A DNA stretch of 64,000 bases from Spongilla lacustris. Lineage: Eukaryota; Porifera; Demospongiae; Spongillida; Spongillidae. Both the position numbers and the translations under genes were made by a program. Positions 54,190 to 64,000 of this stretch are shown piece by piece. The stretch covers positions 20,057,283 through 20,121,282 of the forward strand of contig OX442415.1 in NCBI GenBank assembly GCA_949361645.1, written 5' to 3'. How positions within the stretch are numbered: position 1 is the first letter of the stretch; every line of letters begins with the position of its first letter. The notes under the pieces are model-generated. The model was not told the origin of the DNA and did not search any database. It saw nothing but the letters and a program-made list of their open reading frames with translations.

Positions 54190-54405
54190 AGAAAGAGGGA
54201 GACTGTACGGTACTGTTACACATTCGAGATACACTTGTGCCACACAGGGGAAAATGATGGCAGTGACTGTTTTGAGCTCTATCATGAGCAGTTGTAACAT
54301 TCACAGCAGTATGGAGGGTACACTTATGTGAACTTATGTGACTGAGCAAAGACATCTGTATATACTTATCTGAAATTGTGAAACTTTTATATATTTTATC
54401 ATAAA

Positions 54406-55378
54406 GGTACACACAAGGTACAAGCTCTGTGCACACACAAGGCACAAGCACTGCACACGCAAGGTACTAGCACTGTGCACACAGGGCACAAGCACTGTGC
54501 ACACACAAGGCACAAGCACTGCACACACAAGGTACTAGCACTACACACAGGGCACAAGCACTGCACACTGCGCACACAAGGTACTAGCACTACACACAGG
54601 GCACAAGCACTGCACACAAGGCACAAGCACTGTACACACACAAGGTACTAGCACTGTGCACACAGGGCACAAGCACTGTGCACACACAAGGCACAAGCAC
54701 GCACACACAAGGTACTAGCACTGCATACACAGGGCACAAGCACTGCACACAAGGCACAAGCACTGTACACACACAAGGTACTAGCACTGCACACAGGGCA
54801 CAAGCACTGCACACACAAGGCACAAGCACTGCACACACAAGGTACTAGCACTGCACACACAGGGCACAAGCACTGCACACAATGCACACACAAGGTACTA
54901 GCACTGTGCACACAAGGCACAAGCACTGCACACAAGGTACAAGCAGTGTGCACACACAAGGCACAAGCACTGCACACACAAGGTACAAGCACTGTGCACA
55001 CACAAGGTACAAGCACTGCGCACACACACAAGGCACAAGCACTGTGCACACAAGGCACAAGCACTGCACGCACAAGGTACAAGCACTGCACACACAAGGT
55101 ACAAGCACTGCGCACACACAAGGCACAAGCACTGTACACACATTAGGTACAAGACTGCACACAAGGCACAAGCGCTGCACACACAAGGTACAAGCACTGC
55201 ACACACATGGCAAAAGCACTGCACACACAAGGCACTAGCACTGTGCACACACAAGGCACAAGCACTGTGCACACATAAGGTACAAGCACTGTGCACACAC
55301 AAGGCACAAGCACTGTACACACAAGGTACTAACACTGTGCACACACAAGGTACAAGCACCATGCACACACCAGGCATA
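54406..55378. repeat. Minisatellite, ACACAAGGCACAAGCACTG units
   Basis: About 45 units of 19-24 bases run through the 3' part of the piggyBac element. Two unit types alternate: AAGGTACTAGCACTG or AAGGTACAAGCACTG, and AGGGCACAAGCACTG. Long minus-strand Cys-Ala-Leu-Val-rich frames cross it in every phase and are artefacts of the repeat. Confidence 0.93.
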
Positions 55379-55394
55379 CACAATTTTCAATACC

Positions 55395-55965
55395 CCATGA
55401 CAGCGTCTCAAATAACACTCTTCTGTACAATCTGCGTGGGCAATATGATTATCTAACACTTCTTGCAACTCCTAAGTACTCACTTTATCATAAAACAAAG
55501 AGTTTCAATCTTACCTCTTTATAGCATTGATGTCAACGAGAGCGTCCGTTTGGAAAATCTTCATCAGGCACTATATGAATTTTCTACATCGTAAAAAGAT
55601 CGGTTTGCATTGGCATGTAGCTTATCGACTGGATATACTTCACTAACAATTGCATAGTGAACAGGTGTTCAGCTGCGCCGTATGTTCCCCCATCCTTCGG
55701 TGGCTCTAATAAGAATTATCAATTTTGAATCCAACAATAGCAGTGTCGCAAAAAACACTCTTCTTCACAATCCGCGTAGGTGATAAGATTGTCTAACACA
55801 TAGTCCCACTCCCAAGTACTTACTTTGTAATGAAACGACAACAGTTTTCATCTCTCCGCTTGACAGCGTCCATGCCAACCACAGCGTCTGTAACAAGTAT
55901 ATCGGTCCAAGTGCTAGTTGCCTTTTCTACATCGTACAAACGATCAGTTGGCATTGGCGTGTAGC
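55395..55965. repeat. Diverged tandem duplication of about 335 bp
   Basis: Blocks ACACTCTTCT..ACAATC.GCGT, GATT.TCTAACAC, AAGTACT.ACTTT and TACATCGTA.AAA.GATC recur at a spacing of about 335 bases (55412 and 55753, and onward). It lies in the putative right end of the piggyBac element. Confidence 0.7.
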
Positions 55966-56127
55966 GTATCCACTGATGAGACCGATTTTGAAACCTTCTA
56001 CATTCAAAACTTGCTCAGTTCAAAAGTTGTCACGCCCTGGTCACATGATACCTAAAAATACATTTATTCCGAAATTTAATTCCGCGGTTACGTGCAATAG
56101 TGTCATTAAATATCCGCTGGTAAACTG

Positions 56128-57588
56128 TTAAGTCACACAGTTGTGCTTGGGGGAGCCATGAGGAATCCCTGGATGGCCCAGAGGGGTGGCCCTGCTACAG
56201 CCGACCCCTCCCCCATGTCCAACCCCGGCCGATATGAACACAAAATTTCCACCCTCCCTTGAATCACATGATGAACATTTGATTCATTTTCACAGCAGAT
56301 GCCGGGCAACACCCTGAAGAACACCACTTGCGTGCGTACATTGACAGAGCTCTGCCACCTTAATCAACGAGTCAAGAATACCCTGAATTGTTGCTGTGGT
56401 AGCTGCTCTGATACAGAAACTGTGACGGAATTTGTTTGCACATCAATTCCAGCTGCGGATAATACCGAAGCAGTGCAGTGACAAACCGGGGCCGTGTAAG
56501 GCAGCAACAATCTCTTAAGACAAAGAGCAGACTGGTGGCTCATCCTAGTCATGCGTGACATATAGTCCAGCACCGCCACAGATATCCTGGCTGCTGTGTC
56601 CAATCATTAGGACGACCCCCTATTGGATTGGGTCGGTCTTGGAGGCCTTCATTGTTACACTAAGAGCCTTTGACTGCTATATCATCGAAGCACAGGTGCA
56701 CCCCTGCATTGATTGAGGTGTCAGAAGGAACCACAACTTCCACTGATTGTAAGAAACTGAAAAGCACATACATCTATTCTTCATCATGGCCCATTTTCAG
56801 TTTTCGCAAGTGGCATGCGATATCCCAGTTAGCAGACGCCATTTCGAGAAATATCCAATCAAGCCGTCATACACGAGGCACCCATGGAGCTATTAGTGAC
56901 AGAGCGTCCAGACTAGTTGTTTGTATACAGTGGGACTGGTAGAGTTTCGACTTTAAAGGCCTAACAAGATTGTTTTGGTCTTCACCATGGAATCACCACA
57001 TACCCGACTTTCGAGAGCACTTTATCGCAGTTTGTGTTGCAGCTGGCATAGTGAAGTTTTGTCCGGCATGAGCAGTTTGGTAGGGGTTTTGGAATGTCCA
57101 TATGCCAGATATGCTCCACAGCCCAAGTATGTTATATTTAAAGGGTCTCCACAGAAAGGCTGTCAAAGGAACGGCTAGACCCCACCTTCCAATCACTCCA
57201 ATGTTACTGGGCACCCTCAAGCAGATGTTGTGCTCAAGAGACCCAGGCAGGTTCATGGAGTCAATGCTATGGTTGCACAAGTTCATTATTTGCCCTGCCC
57301 TGAGTTCAAAATGCCGTTAATGCTGCGTTAGTTTATCATTGCATCAGGTGGATCTGCTACATGTATGGCAGAAGTAATCACAATGTACTCACACATAAGT
57401 GCACTGCCCTTATTGTTAATGACAATAACATCCACTGTCTTAACAGGCATTCAAGGTTGTGACCCTTTCTTCCAAACGTATTTTAAATAACTGCAATACG
57501 TTGGTAAAGAATATGGAGAAACAGGTTTAGTGAAGCATTTGTTGTCAAATCCTGCCATTTTTTCTTAAATTCTGGTGACACACGAAAC
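56128..57588. other. No gene recognised; probable decayed transposon sequence
   Basis: Open frames on both strands here carry no clear domain. The minus-strand stretch near 57000-57290 could be a very worn piggyBac core continuing from the N-terminal fragment to its right, but I cannot show a catalytic motif. Confidence 0.35.
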
Positions 57589-58175
57589 TTAGAAAAGATG
57601 TCCACATTTTCTACCTTCCAGCGCTAAATGTCTTTCTGCTTCCCATGTACCCATTTTAGTTTTATTCTGAAACCAATCCAAAAACCTACTGGCTGTTGGT
57701 TTGTTCTCAACAAGTAGCCAGTCTCTAAAATGGCATTCAGTGTTTACCATCATCTGATCATCGAAAACCTTGCAAAAAATGTCCACTGGCTGCAGGTGGT
57801 CAGTAACTCCAGGTATCGGTGTAAATGATGGAATGCTGCTTTGGAATGGCAAAGTAGTGGTGCTCTGTGTTCTACTTCCATTGGCTCCTCACAGCCAAAC
57901 CCATCACTGCACACACCTTTCCGTGTCGTTACCTCAGCCAAGCTTCTCAAATACGTCACTGCACACGCCTTCCCTGTAGTTACCACTGCCAAGCTCCTCC
58001 TCAAACATGTCACTGCACACGCCTTCCGTGTCGTTATTCCAATCACGCCACCACACACGCCTGCTTCCTCGTTAATATAGCAGTCCAACTCGTCATCGCT
58101 AATGTCGCTTTCTATGTTTTCCATGTATTCAAGTAGGAACCCCGGGTCAGAGGGAAGATGACGGCGTGAGGCCAT
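57589..58175 (-). pseudogene. piggyBac-like transposase N-terminal fragment
   Basis: The frame from 58175 opens MASRRHLPSDPGFLLEYMEN, then IESDISDDELDCYINEEAG, an acidic N-terminus as in piggyBac proteins. It is followed by about three repeats of a TTRKACAVT-type unit produced by a short minisatellite at 57895-58045. After a frame change near 57800 comes IPGVTDHLQPVDIFCKVFDD, corresponding to the block before the catalytic core of DDE_Tnp_1_7, then FLDWFQNKTKMGTWEAERHL and a stop at 57589. The catalytic core is missing or unrecognisable. Confidence 0.55.
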
Positions 58176-58380
58176 CTCGCATTATGATCGTTAAAAATAC
58201 ACTGTGAAAGGCATGCAGGTGTCAGGTACGAGTTACATTATACAATATAGCTGTAATGAACGCCTTGCTTTGAGCGCAAACTAGCGTTACGTACAATCGT
58301 CCTGCTAGGCATATATATATGCCTGTCACAATACGCAAGCGCAATTATTTGGCATATATATGCCTTCTGCAGTAGGAGGG
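57589..58380 (-). mobile_element. Second piggyBac-like element, 5' part
   Basis: The right end reads, on the minus strand, CCCTCCTACTGCAGAAGGCA next to TTAA (58381-58384), the classic piggyBac start (TTAA then CCCT). Two GGCATATATATGCC-type palindromes (near 58309 and 58361) lie just inside. A transposase N-terminus follows in the same direction. The other terminus was not found. The termini differ from the first piggyBac element, so it is a separate family. Confidence 0.6.
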
Positions 58381-58384
58381 TTAA

Positions 58385-61037
58385 TAAATTACCTTCTGGA
58401 CTAGTAGTATTTCGGCAGTGTGTTCACTTCGTGTTGTATTGATATCCAGACTGTCATTTGAATTCAAACCTGCCATTGAGCTACTAGCACAACAAATTAT
58501 AGATCAAGCACCAAATAGTGAAATTTACTTGACCTTTTAGGAATGAAAGGAATAGCGCAATAGAATTACATTACATACAGGTATGCTCACATCTAGTTTT
58601 TGTGTGGTGATTGTACTATCATAGGGAATGGCATTCCGAGAATTTCAAAAGAAGGTGCTGAATTTCATTAAAATGGCATTTTGTTTCTTTTTCTGTGCTG
58701 AGTAGCCTTTAATGCACAACTGCAAAGATTCATGTGTATGGTATAAAAGTACCAGACGAATCTTGTGGGTTGAATTCAACCATAATGCTGTTGATGGCAG
58801 ACACCAAGTGATTTTAAGCAAAATTGAAAACCCACCCCAAAAAGGACTTCTCAATGGTTTCTTTGTACAACTTTGATTCTTCCGTGTGTTAGCTAACCTT
58901 TTGTCTACGTTTTGGACTGTGTGAACTTCTTTTTGGTCTGGGTGAACTCTAACCCTCCTCTCTGATCCAGTTTAGCTGGCCTTGGTTTCTGTTGGGGTGC
59001 ATATTTCCACAATGCCAACATACTGGGCCTATTTTTGATCTTGCTGGCCTTTGTTGTTGTCTGGAACACCTGCTTCCTTAGGCTGAAACATCCATATAGT
59101 GAAGTCAGCTCCTTTGCCCACAAATTACACCAGTGGCTGAACACTAAACCTTGAAACATGATAATATCACGCAGTGTGAAAGCCTGGACTAAGAAATGAT
59201 AGCGTAGTTCATCATTTCTTGACGCTTGCATCATTTCTTGAAGCTCGCATCAGTGGTCATACGTCATACCTTCAGCTTTGAAGGACATGGAGGTGAAGAA
59301 GTACCAGTTGCTGCCCATTTCTCTTTGATTTAGTTTTATTGCTGATCTGTAGTCTTTCATTTTATTTCAGAGGGATTTGTGGATATAATATTTTAATTTT
59401 CCTTATCAGTATATCGTCGATGCAATCATCAAGATTCAAATAACATAGAAGATTGCATAATAGTAAGCAGACCACAGTCATGACAATCTCCATTGAACCT
59501 TTCTTTTGAGTAGCCTTTAAAGGTTATCAAAAAGAGGGATGGCAATGGTTGTATTGTAACTGCTCTTCTGAACTGTCATTACTTCTATTTTACATGATGG
59601 CTATTTTCCTTGAAACAGATTATCTTTAATGATTGTGCTAGTGTACATTATACCTTGAACCATATCATCAACCATCCTATACATACATTAGCATAGCGTG
59701 TATTGTGTAAAGCAGGACACTTTTACCGTAATCGACATGTGTAAAGCTGGTCAACTTAAGTACACCCTGATCTCTTTGATTTAGTTTTATTGCTGATCTC
59801 TTTAATTTAGTTTTATTGCCAGTAACTTCACTATTTCAAGGATGTTCAAACTTTAATTGTTTGGAATGATGAAACTACACTTCATCCTTGAGCTGTTTTG
59901 ATCTCAATCTTAACTACCATCTGATCAGACTAATGGATATTCATTGTGATCCAGAAATGTAACAAGAACGAGACAGACTTCATGTGTGCCTTTCTACCCA
60001 TCTAGTTTTGCATTATTCATGCTACATTGGACAATTTTCCAGAGACTTGAGATTTATTGTGCAAAAATGTTGATTAATCCTATCTGATTTCTCACTTAAA
60101 TTTAGAAATTCAGGTAGTGTGTTAGTGTACAAGGCGAGTGAAGAAGTCACTTTTTCCCCCTTTATAACTGCAGTTTCTTGTGCAGACCTGAATTACCATA
60201 TACATTTCTTGCTTTCTTGTCTTGGTCAATCTGTAAAATGAAGTGTGTTCCTACGTAGTTTAAAATCTCTAGTTGATGTTCTTTACAGATTGCGTTTGCT
60301 TATTATGCTGGGTCTCCATCTGCAACACCAACACTCATGTCAGCATTTATGAGAGTCACCTTCTAAAAATTTGACGGGAGTTGCGTGGACATACACATGC
60401 CCATCCTTTATTATTGACCACACCTTCAGCGAGACTGAGATGCAACCATATTCACGTATGTCCCTGACCGCATGCAGGTGGGGCTTGTTACGCCGTAAAT
60501 GTTCCTCGTATAAAAGCCAAAAAAATTCTCTCCAGGGTCCTCCAATATCTAACGATAATTCCGGCGCAAAATGAACAGATCAATAATTTATTTTATTAGC
60601 TGCCTCATTTACCTTTTACAAGCCACGGTTTTATGGCAGTGTGGAATTCTGATGGTTCAAGGAATAGGTGGAGTTCTATAGCTGGTGTAATTGGTAACTA
60701 GGCAGATTTATGGGTGAATGAAACAGAGAGAGCAGGCATCCATTGTCTGGTGGAAAAACACTGTTATACAGGTCACCTAACTGATATATAAGTGGAGAAA
60801 ACAGCAATTCAAAGTTGACAATAAGTTGAAATATGTTCGCAGGGATGGAATTTGCATTCAATCTGACACAAGTTCTGCCTTGAACTTTTCCTGCAAAGTA
60901 GACACCTCTTGCTTAAGAAGAAATGTAAATGTTCCGTGACCACAGTTGGCTGGGTATCTTGGATTCAAGCCCATGGAATAGAGCTTGAAACCCATGTGAT
61001 GGCTCATGGACAGTGGTCTGAGATCGAAGCAGCAAAA
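58385..61037. other. Intergenic, no gene recognised
   Basis: No coding region with a known motif was found in 2.6 kb. A minus-strand frame of 109 codons at 58905-59234 is the longest and may be a repeat relic. The phrase TCTCTTTGATTTAGTTTTAT followed by TGCTGATCT occurs at about 59323 and again at about 59772, with a partial third copy, marking a dispersed or duplicated segment. Confidence 0.4.
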
Positions 61038-61526
61038 CTACATGTACCTTCGGTGGTGGTTCATCCGTTCTTGGAGGGGCATTGTCAAAGGCAACATTGA
61101 TTGTACTTGAGTGCCAGTGACGTTAGCTGCAGCAGCAACACGTTTCTCTTTGTTATACTTGCTTTTAGTTGAGGCAGTGGACCATTCAAAATGATGTTCT
61201 TTGTGCTTATGCTGCAGATGTCTGGAAAGGTTGGAAGTGCCATATGATGATTTTAAGTTAAATAAATGCCCACAAATTGAACCATCTTTGCCTGGCATTG
61301 GACACATACATGCAACCTGGCGAATCGGCTCACCAGCAAACCAACCAAAGTAGTTCCAAATCGGATTTGTGGTGTGCTTTCCTTTCTGCAAGGGCGGTAG
61401 TGCAAAAAAACGGCCACTAAGCTGGACTTGTTGGCTTGTGCCATGCTTCACATGAGGCGGGATTGCGCAACAAGGCATTGAAAACATCCAGATACATTTC
61501 CAAAGCCAATTAAAAATAGAAGACAA
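61038..61526 (-). pseudogene. BED-type zinc-finger fragment (hAT-transposase-like N-terminus)
   Basis: The 162-codon frame contains NPIWNYFGWFAGEP, a cysteine pair around CMCPMPGKDGSIC, and YGTSNLSRHLQHKHKEHH. The aromatic W-x-YF start, the C..C pair, and SNL..HL...H are the BED zinc-finger layout found at the N-terminus of hAT transposases and ZBED proteins, where it binds DNA. A Lys-rich stretch follows, then a tail without motifs. No hAT catalytic domain is seen downstream on the minus strand, so it is either a fragment or one exon. The long first segment before the finger has no similarity I can name. Confidence 0.55.
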
Positions 61527-61699
61527 TTACTTTGCTAGATCCAGTGAAGGAAAATACCCATGCTCCTATGAAAGACACTGCACAGCTATCAAGCAAGCAT
61601 TTTCTAAACGTTGGCATCCTCAAAGCTGTAGATATGACTATCAAAAAGCTTTTTCAATAAACGTATGGGAACAGCTATCATAAATACAGAAAAGTAAGC

Positions 61700-63360
61700 A
61701 CAGTCTGGCAAAATGTGATGAGTGTTTCAAATCATTCTATCATCTACAAAACTCATTTCCCCTCAAATCAGTGTACAACTCTGAATCTAGTTTTGCTATT
61801 GACTTACCAGATACCATGGATGAGAAAAGCTTTGTTGAATTTTCAACAGAACAATTAGATAATGAATGTACACAGCGGTATGGCCACAGTTATGTAGACA
61901 GCTTGATAAAATGCAAGAAAGTAGCAAAGCGTAAAACAAAGTCACAGCAAGTAAAAGAAAAATGAGAATTATTAAGGAAATGCAGGGATGCAGTGAATAC
62001 AGAACTTCAAAAAACAGTTCCACTAACCATTTTGGATGGAGACGAATCAGTTTCTGCTTACAACAGAAAACGCCTGGCTCAGTACTTTGAAACCGCACCT
62101 CCTAACAAAAAGAAGAAAACATCTCATTCCCTTAATTTTGATAATGTGGAATGGGATAAAGAAAAAACTGTTAAATGATTTGAAACAAGCTGAAATAACT
62201 GGTCAAAAAATTACCTGGTCTGCATGTGCTAGACAACATGAAATTGTATCAAAAAATGGCGGACAAATTGTAAAAGAATTTGCTACTCTTAATGGAATAA
62301 ATGTTGCAGCTCTTAGCAAAAAGTGTACTGCCAAACGGGAACGAAAAGCTAAAAAGAAATTCCGAAATTTCCATCCCCATACCCCCCAATACAGTCATTT
62401 GTGAAGGAAGAGTGGAAAAAACTTGTGCTATCAGGACAAATTCACATTGGAGAGCCCTGTGCCCCTTACACAATCTCCCGGTATATATCAATAGAAGGAA
62501 ATGTCCAAATGAAAGAGGTTAAAATAACTGGGAGAAAGATACCATTAGAATTTCTTAGAAAAAAGACACTGAAAAACCAAGAGAAGTTTATGAAAATATA
62601 TTCAGATGAAAAAGTGCAAAGCAAGGATTCAGACGATTTAAAACGTGCCATAGCCGAGTATCAGCCAAACATACACAACAGTTCATTTTCCACTCAAGAA
62701 CTGCGTGACATGATTTGTAAACACCAACGAACCCGTACACTAGTTATGTGGCATGATCATGCTACATTGCTTGGACGTGGGTACATACTCATAACAATAC
62801 ATACCTTGTATGATCCTGCTGTATTTGTGAAGGAATATCACAAGTCCAAGATCTCTGTGCAAGCGACTGTGGAGGAGCTACAGTTGTACCTTATTGCACT
62901 GAATGCTCCCACAATAGAAGACCAGGCTGGCATAATCCCAGATAGAGTTGCAGACTTAATAGATCTGGGCGACCCTATTTATACCTCTGATGGGACAGAA
63001 ATCAAAGACATTTTGAAGTTTTTCACAGGTGACCACCCAGCCAAGCAATTTGAAAGGGGTACGCAGATGGGTGGACACTACAAGTGTGGCAGTTGTGGAT
63101 GCAAGTCTGGGCTGATGGATGACCAAGCACATGCTCTAATGTGCAAGACATGCACAGTGAAGGATCTGCAAAGGCTTGCTACTGAAGGTCTACATGGCAA
63201 GGTACCATGCAGCATTAAACCCTTGTATGTACCAGACCTTACTGTCAAGGAGATCAGAGATGAGCTCAAATCAAGAGGAGTGATGGATGTGACAAGAACA
63301 AGAAAGGGATCAATCCCCATTTACGGCCCCCTAGAATCCGTAACTAGGAAAATTAATTAG
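61700..63360 (+). pseudogene. Unclassified transposon protein with CGSCGC zinc cluster
   Basis: The last 319 codons (62401-63360) are open. The upstream part is broken by an in-frame TGA at 61963-61965 and frame changes near 62165 (A homopolymer) and 62385 (C homopolymer). Blocks in order are KRLAQYFETAPPNKKKK, DLKQAEITGQKITWSACARQ, KEEWKKLVLSGQIHIGEP, HQRTRTLVMWHDHATLLGRG, YILITIHTLYDPAVF, FFTGDHPAKQFERGTQMGGH, YKCGSCGC, DDQAHALMCKTCT and a SAP-like end VKEIRDELKSRGVMDV. The C-x2-C-x-C and C-x2-C pairs suggest zinc binding. Proteins of this type occur in many copies in sponge, Hydra and anemone genomes without a named superfamily, to my knowledge. The Asp in WHDH and in TGDH are candidate catalytic acids. 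The real start lies upstream of 61771 and is not fixed. Confidence 0.6.
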
Positions 63361-63505
63361 CATCCAATTAACAACTCGTTAACATATACGCTTCGCGGGA
63401 CACTCAAAACATGCCGATCTCTCAATTCAAGTCAATGTTAGCTATCACAAAAAACCAGACAAATACAGAACTTTATTTAAACTACATACTGCAAACTTAT
63501 GTCTT

Positions 63506-63925
63506 TCAACACAGAGTTAAATGCATCTTCGGAAGTGCTTCCTTATCGCTCCCTCCACATGAATTCATCCAAGTAGCTTGGTAGTTGGAGTTCACACCTT
63601 TCATAGATTTAAAACGTTTCTTTACCCTGTTCCAATAGCTCTCTATGAGCTGTGTATGCACACCTGTAGTTCGGTTCACGAATTCCACACTATGGTTGAC
63701 TGTGTGGTGTTGGAGGTGCGGGAATCTTGTAGCAATTTGTGAATATGATGCCCATTCGTCTGAGTGTATGATGGTCCCTGGTGCATCATGAGCTCTTATG
63801 AGGGGTAGGAGGGTTGCAGCATCCCTGCTGTCCACCATTTGCATGTACCCTAATGCAGGTTGGCGTGAGGTGTCCACCATACCAAAGACCCACTGTTCAT
63901 AGTCTGCACGTCTCCCTCGGTGATA
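63506..63925 (-). pseudogene. Merlin/IS1595-like transposase (ISXO2-type), C-terminal part
   Basis: From a possible splice acceptor at 63925 the frame reads YHRGRRADYEQWVFGMVDTS, with the first catalytic Asp, then RDAATLLPLIRAHDAPGTII and HSDEWASY with the second, then HHTVNHSVEFVN, GVHTQLIESYWNRVKKRFK with the Glu. This is the catalytic core of DDE_Tnp_IS1595 (ISXO2), represented in animals by Merlin transposons. Near 63585 the frame slips by one base: the other frame carries LPSYLDEFMWRER and a stop at 63543, the normal family ending, whereas the read frame runs to 63506. The N-terminal helix-turn-helix and zinc ribbon would lie beyond 63930. Inactive as written unless the slip is a sequencing error. 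Confidence 0.82.
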
Positions 63926-64000
63926 CTATAACCACAGCATTGAGAAACACAAGATTCAGTAGCAAGTATACAGTATTTCATAGCTACATGCTTTATATGT

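Larger units (their letters stand above)
51995..56127 (+). mobile_element. piggyBac-family element, about 4.1 kb
   Basis: A piggyBac transposase gene lies between two TTAA tetranucleotides at 51991-51994 and 56128-56131, TTAA being the invariable target of the family. Reading inward the ends are CGGTTTAACCGCGGAT and CAGTTTACCAGCGGAT, 12 of 16 identical, so the terminal inverted repeats are short and diverged. The 3' half holds a minisatellite and a tandem duplication. The transposase is inactivated. The right boundary is less certain than the left because the TIR is weak. Confidence 0.55.

Noticed and set aside
54334..55468. Minus-strand frames rich in Val-Leu-Val-Pro-Cys-Val
   Set aside because: Translations of the 19-24 base minisatellite in several frames.
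58905..59234. Minus-strand frame of 109 codons
   Set aside because: No domain recognised; could be a transposon relic but cannot be supported.

Overview
The window is eukaryotic, from an intron-rich invertebrate. I favour a sponge, as inference only: there is a class-E/cAMP-receptor-like 7TM gene, a diverged two-exon actin, many short spliced exons, and a crowd of decayed DNA transposons of the kinds common in sponge and cnidarian genomes. TACATGTA-type motifs recur throughout. No bacterial operon, CRISPR array, rRNA or tRNA gene was seen.

Layout. 0.6-1.6 kb: intronless 7TM receptor on the minus strand. 3.0-7.5 kb: transposon graveyard with a non-LTR-like fragment, two integrase relics, and a 1,695-bp element with TGT..ACA terminal inverted repeats and a TATA duplication, best described as Ginger-like. 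9.7-11.2 kb: a broken ADP-ribosyl-serine hydrolase (ARH3) gene with a transposon end at its 5' side. 12.5-15.4 kb (minus): small, possibly myristoylated coiled-coil protein containing an 11-nt microexon. 17.1-19.2 kb (minus): diverged actin. 20.3-26.4 kb (minus): IQSEC/BRAG-type Arf guanine-nucleotide exchange factor (IQ, Sec7 and PH) in 11 exons. 26.6-48.6 kb (plus): complete cytosolic glutaminyl-tRNA synthetase in 23 exons, whose introns hold a 1.4-kb 26-bp minisatellite, a 3-kb palindromic transposon, a 780-bp foldback element and TA-flanked inverted-repeat elements. The last two genes are divergent and share a 256-bp intergenic promoter.

50.6-51.7 kb: small gene for a Lys/Ala-rich protein with a Thr-Ala-Pro-Val repeat tail. 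52-58.4 kb: two piggyBac-family elements, the first with a nearly complete but inactivated transposase and an internal minisatellite. 61-64 kb: BED zinc finger, an unclassified transposon protein with a CGSCGC zinc cluster, and a Merlin/IS1595-like transposase.

Exon models were built by hand from GT/GC-AG sites, reading frame and family similarity. In the IQSEC-like gene (2,511 coding nt) and the QARS gene (2,307 coding nt) all splice phases close without a lesion. This suggests the sequence is generally accurate, so that the breaks in ARH3 and the transposases are probably real. Housekeeping genes here do not form a pathway; they are neighbours separated by repeats.
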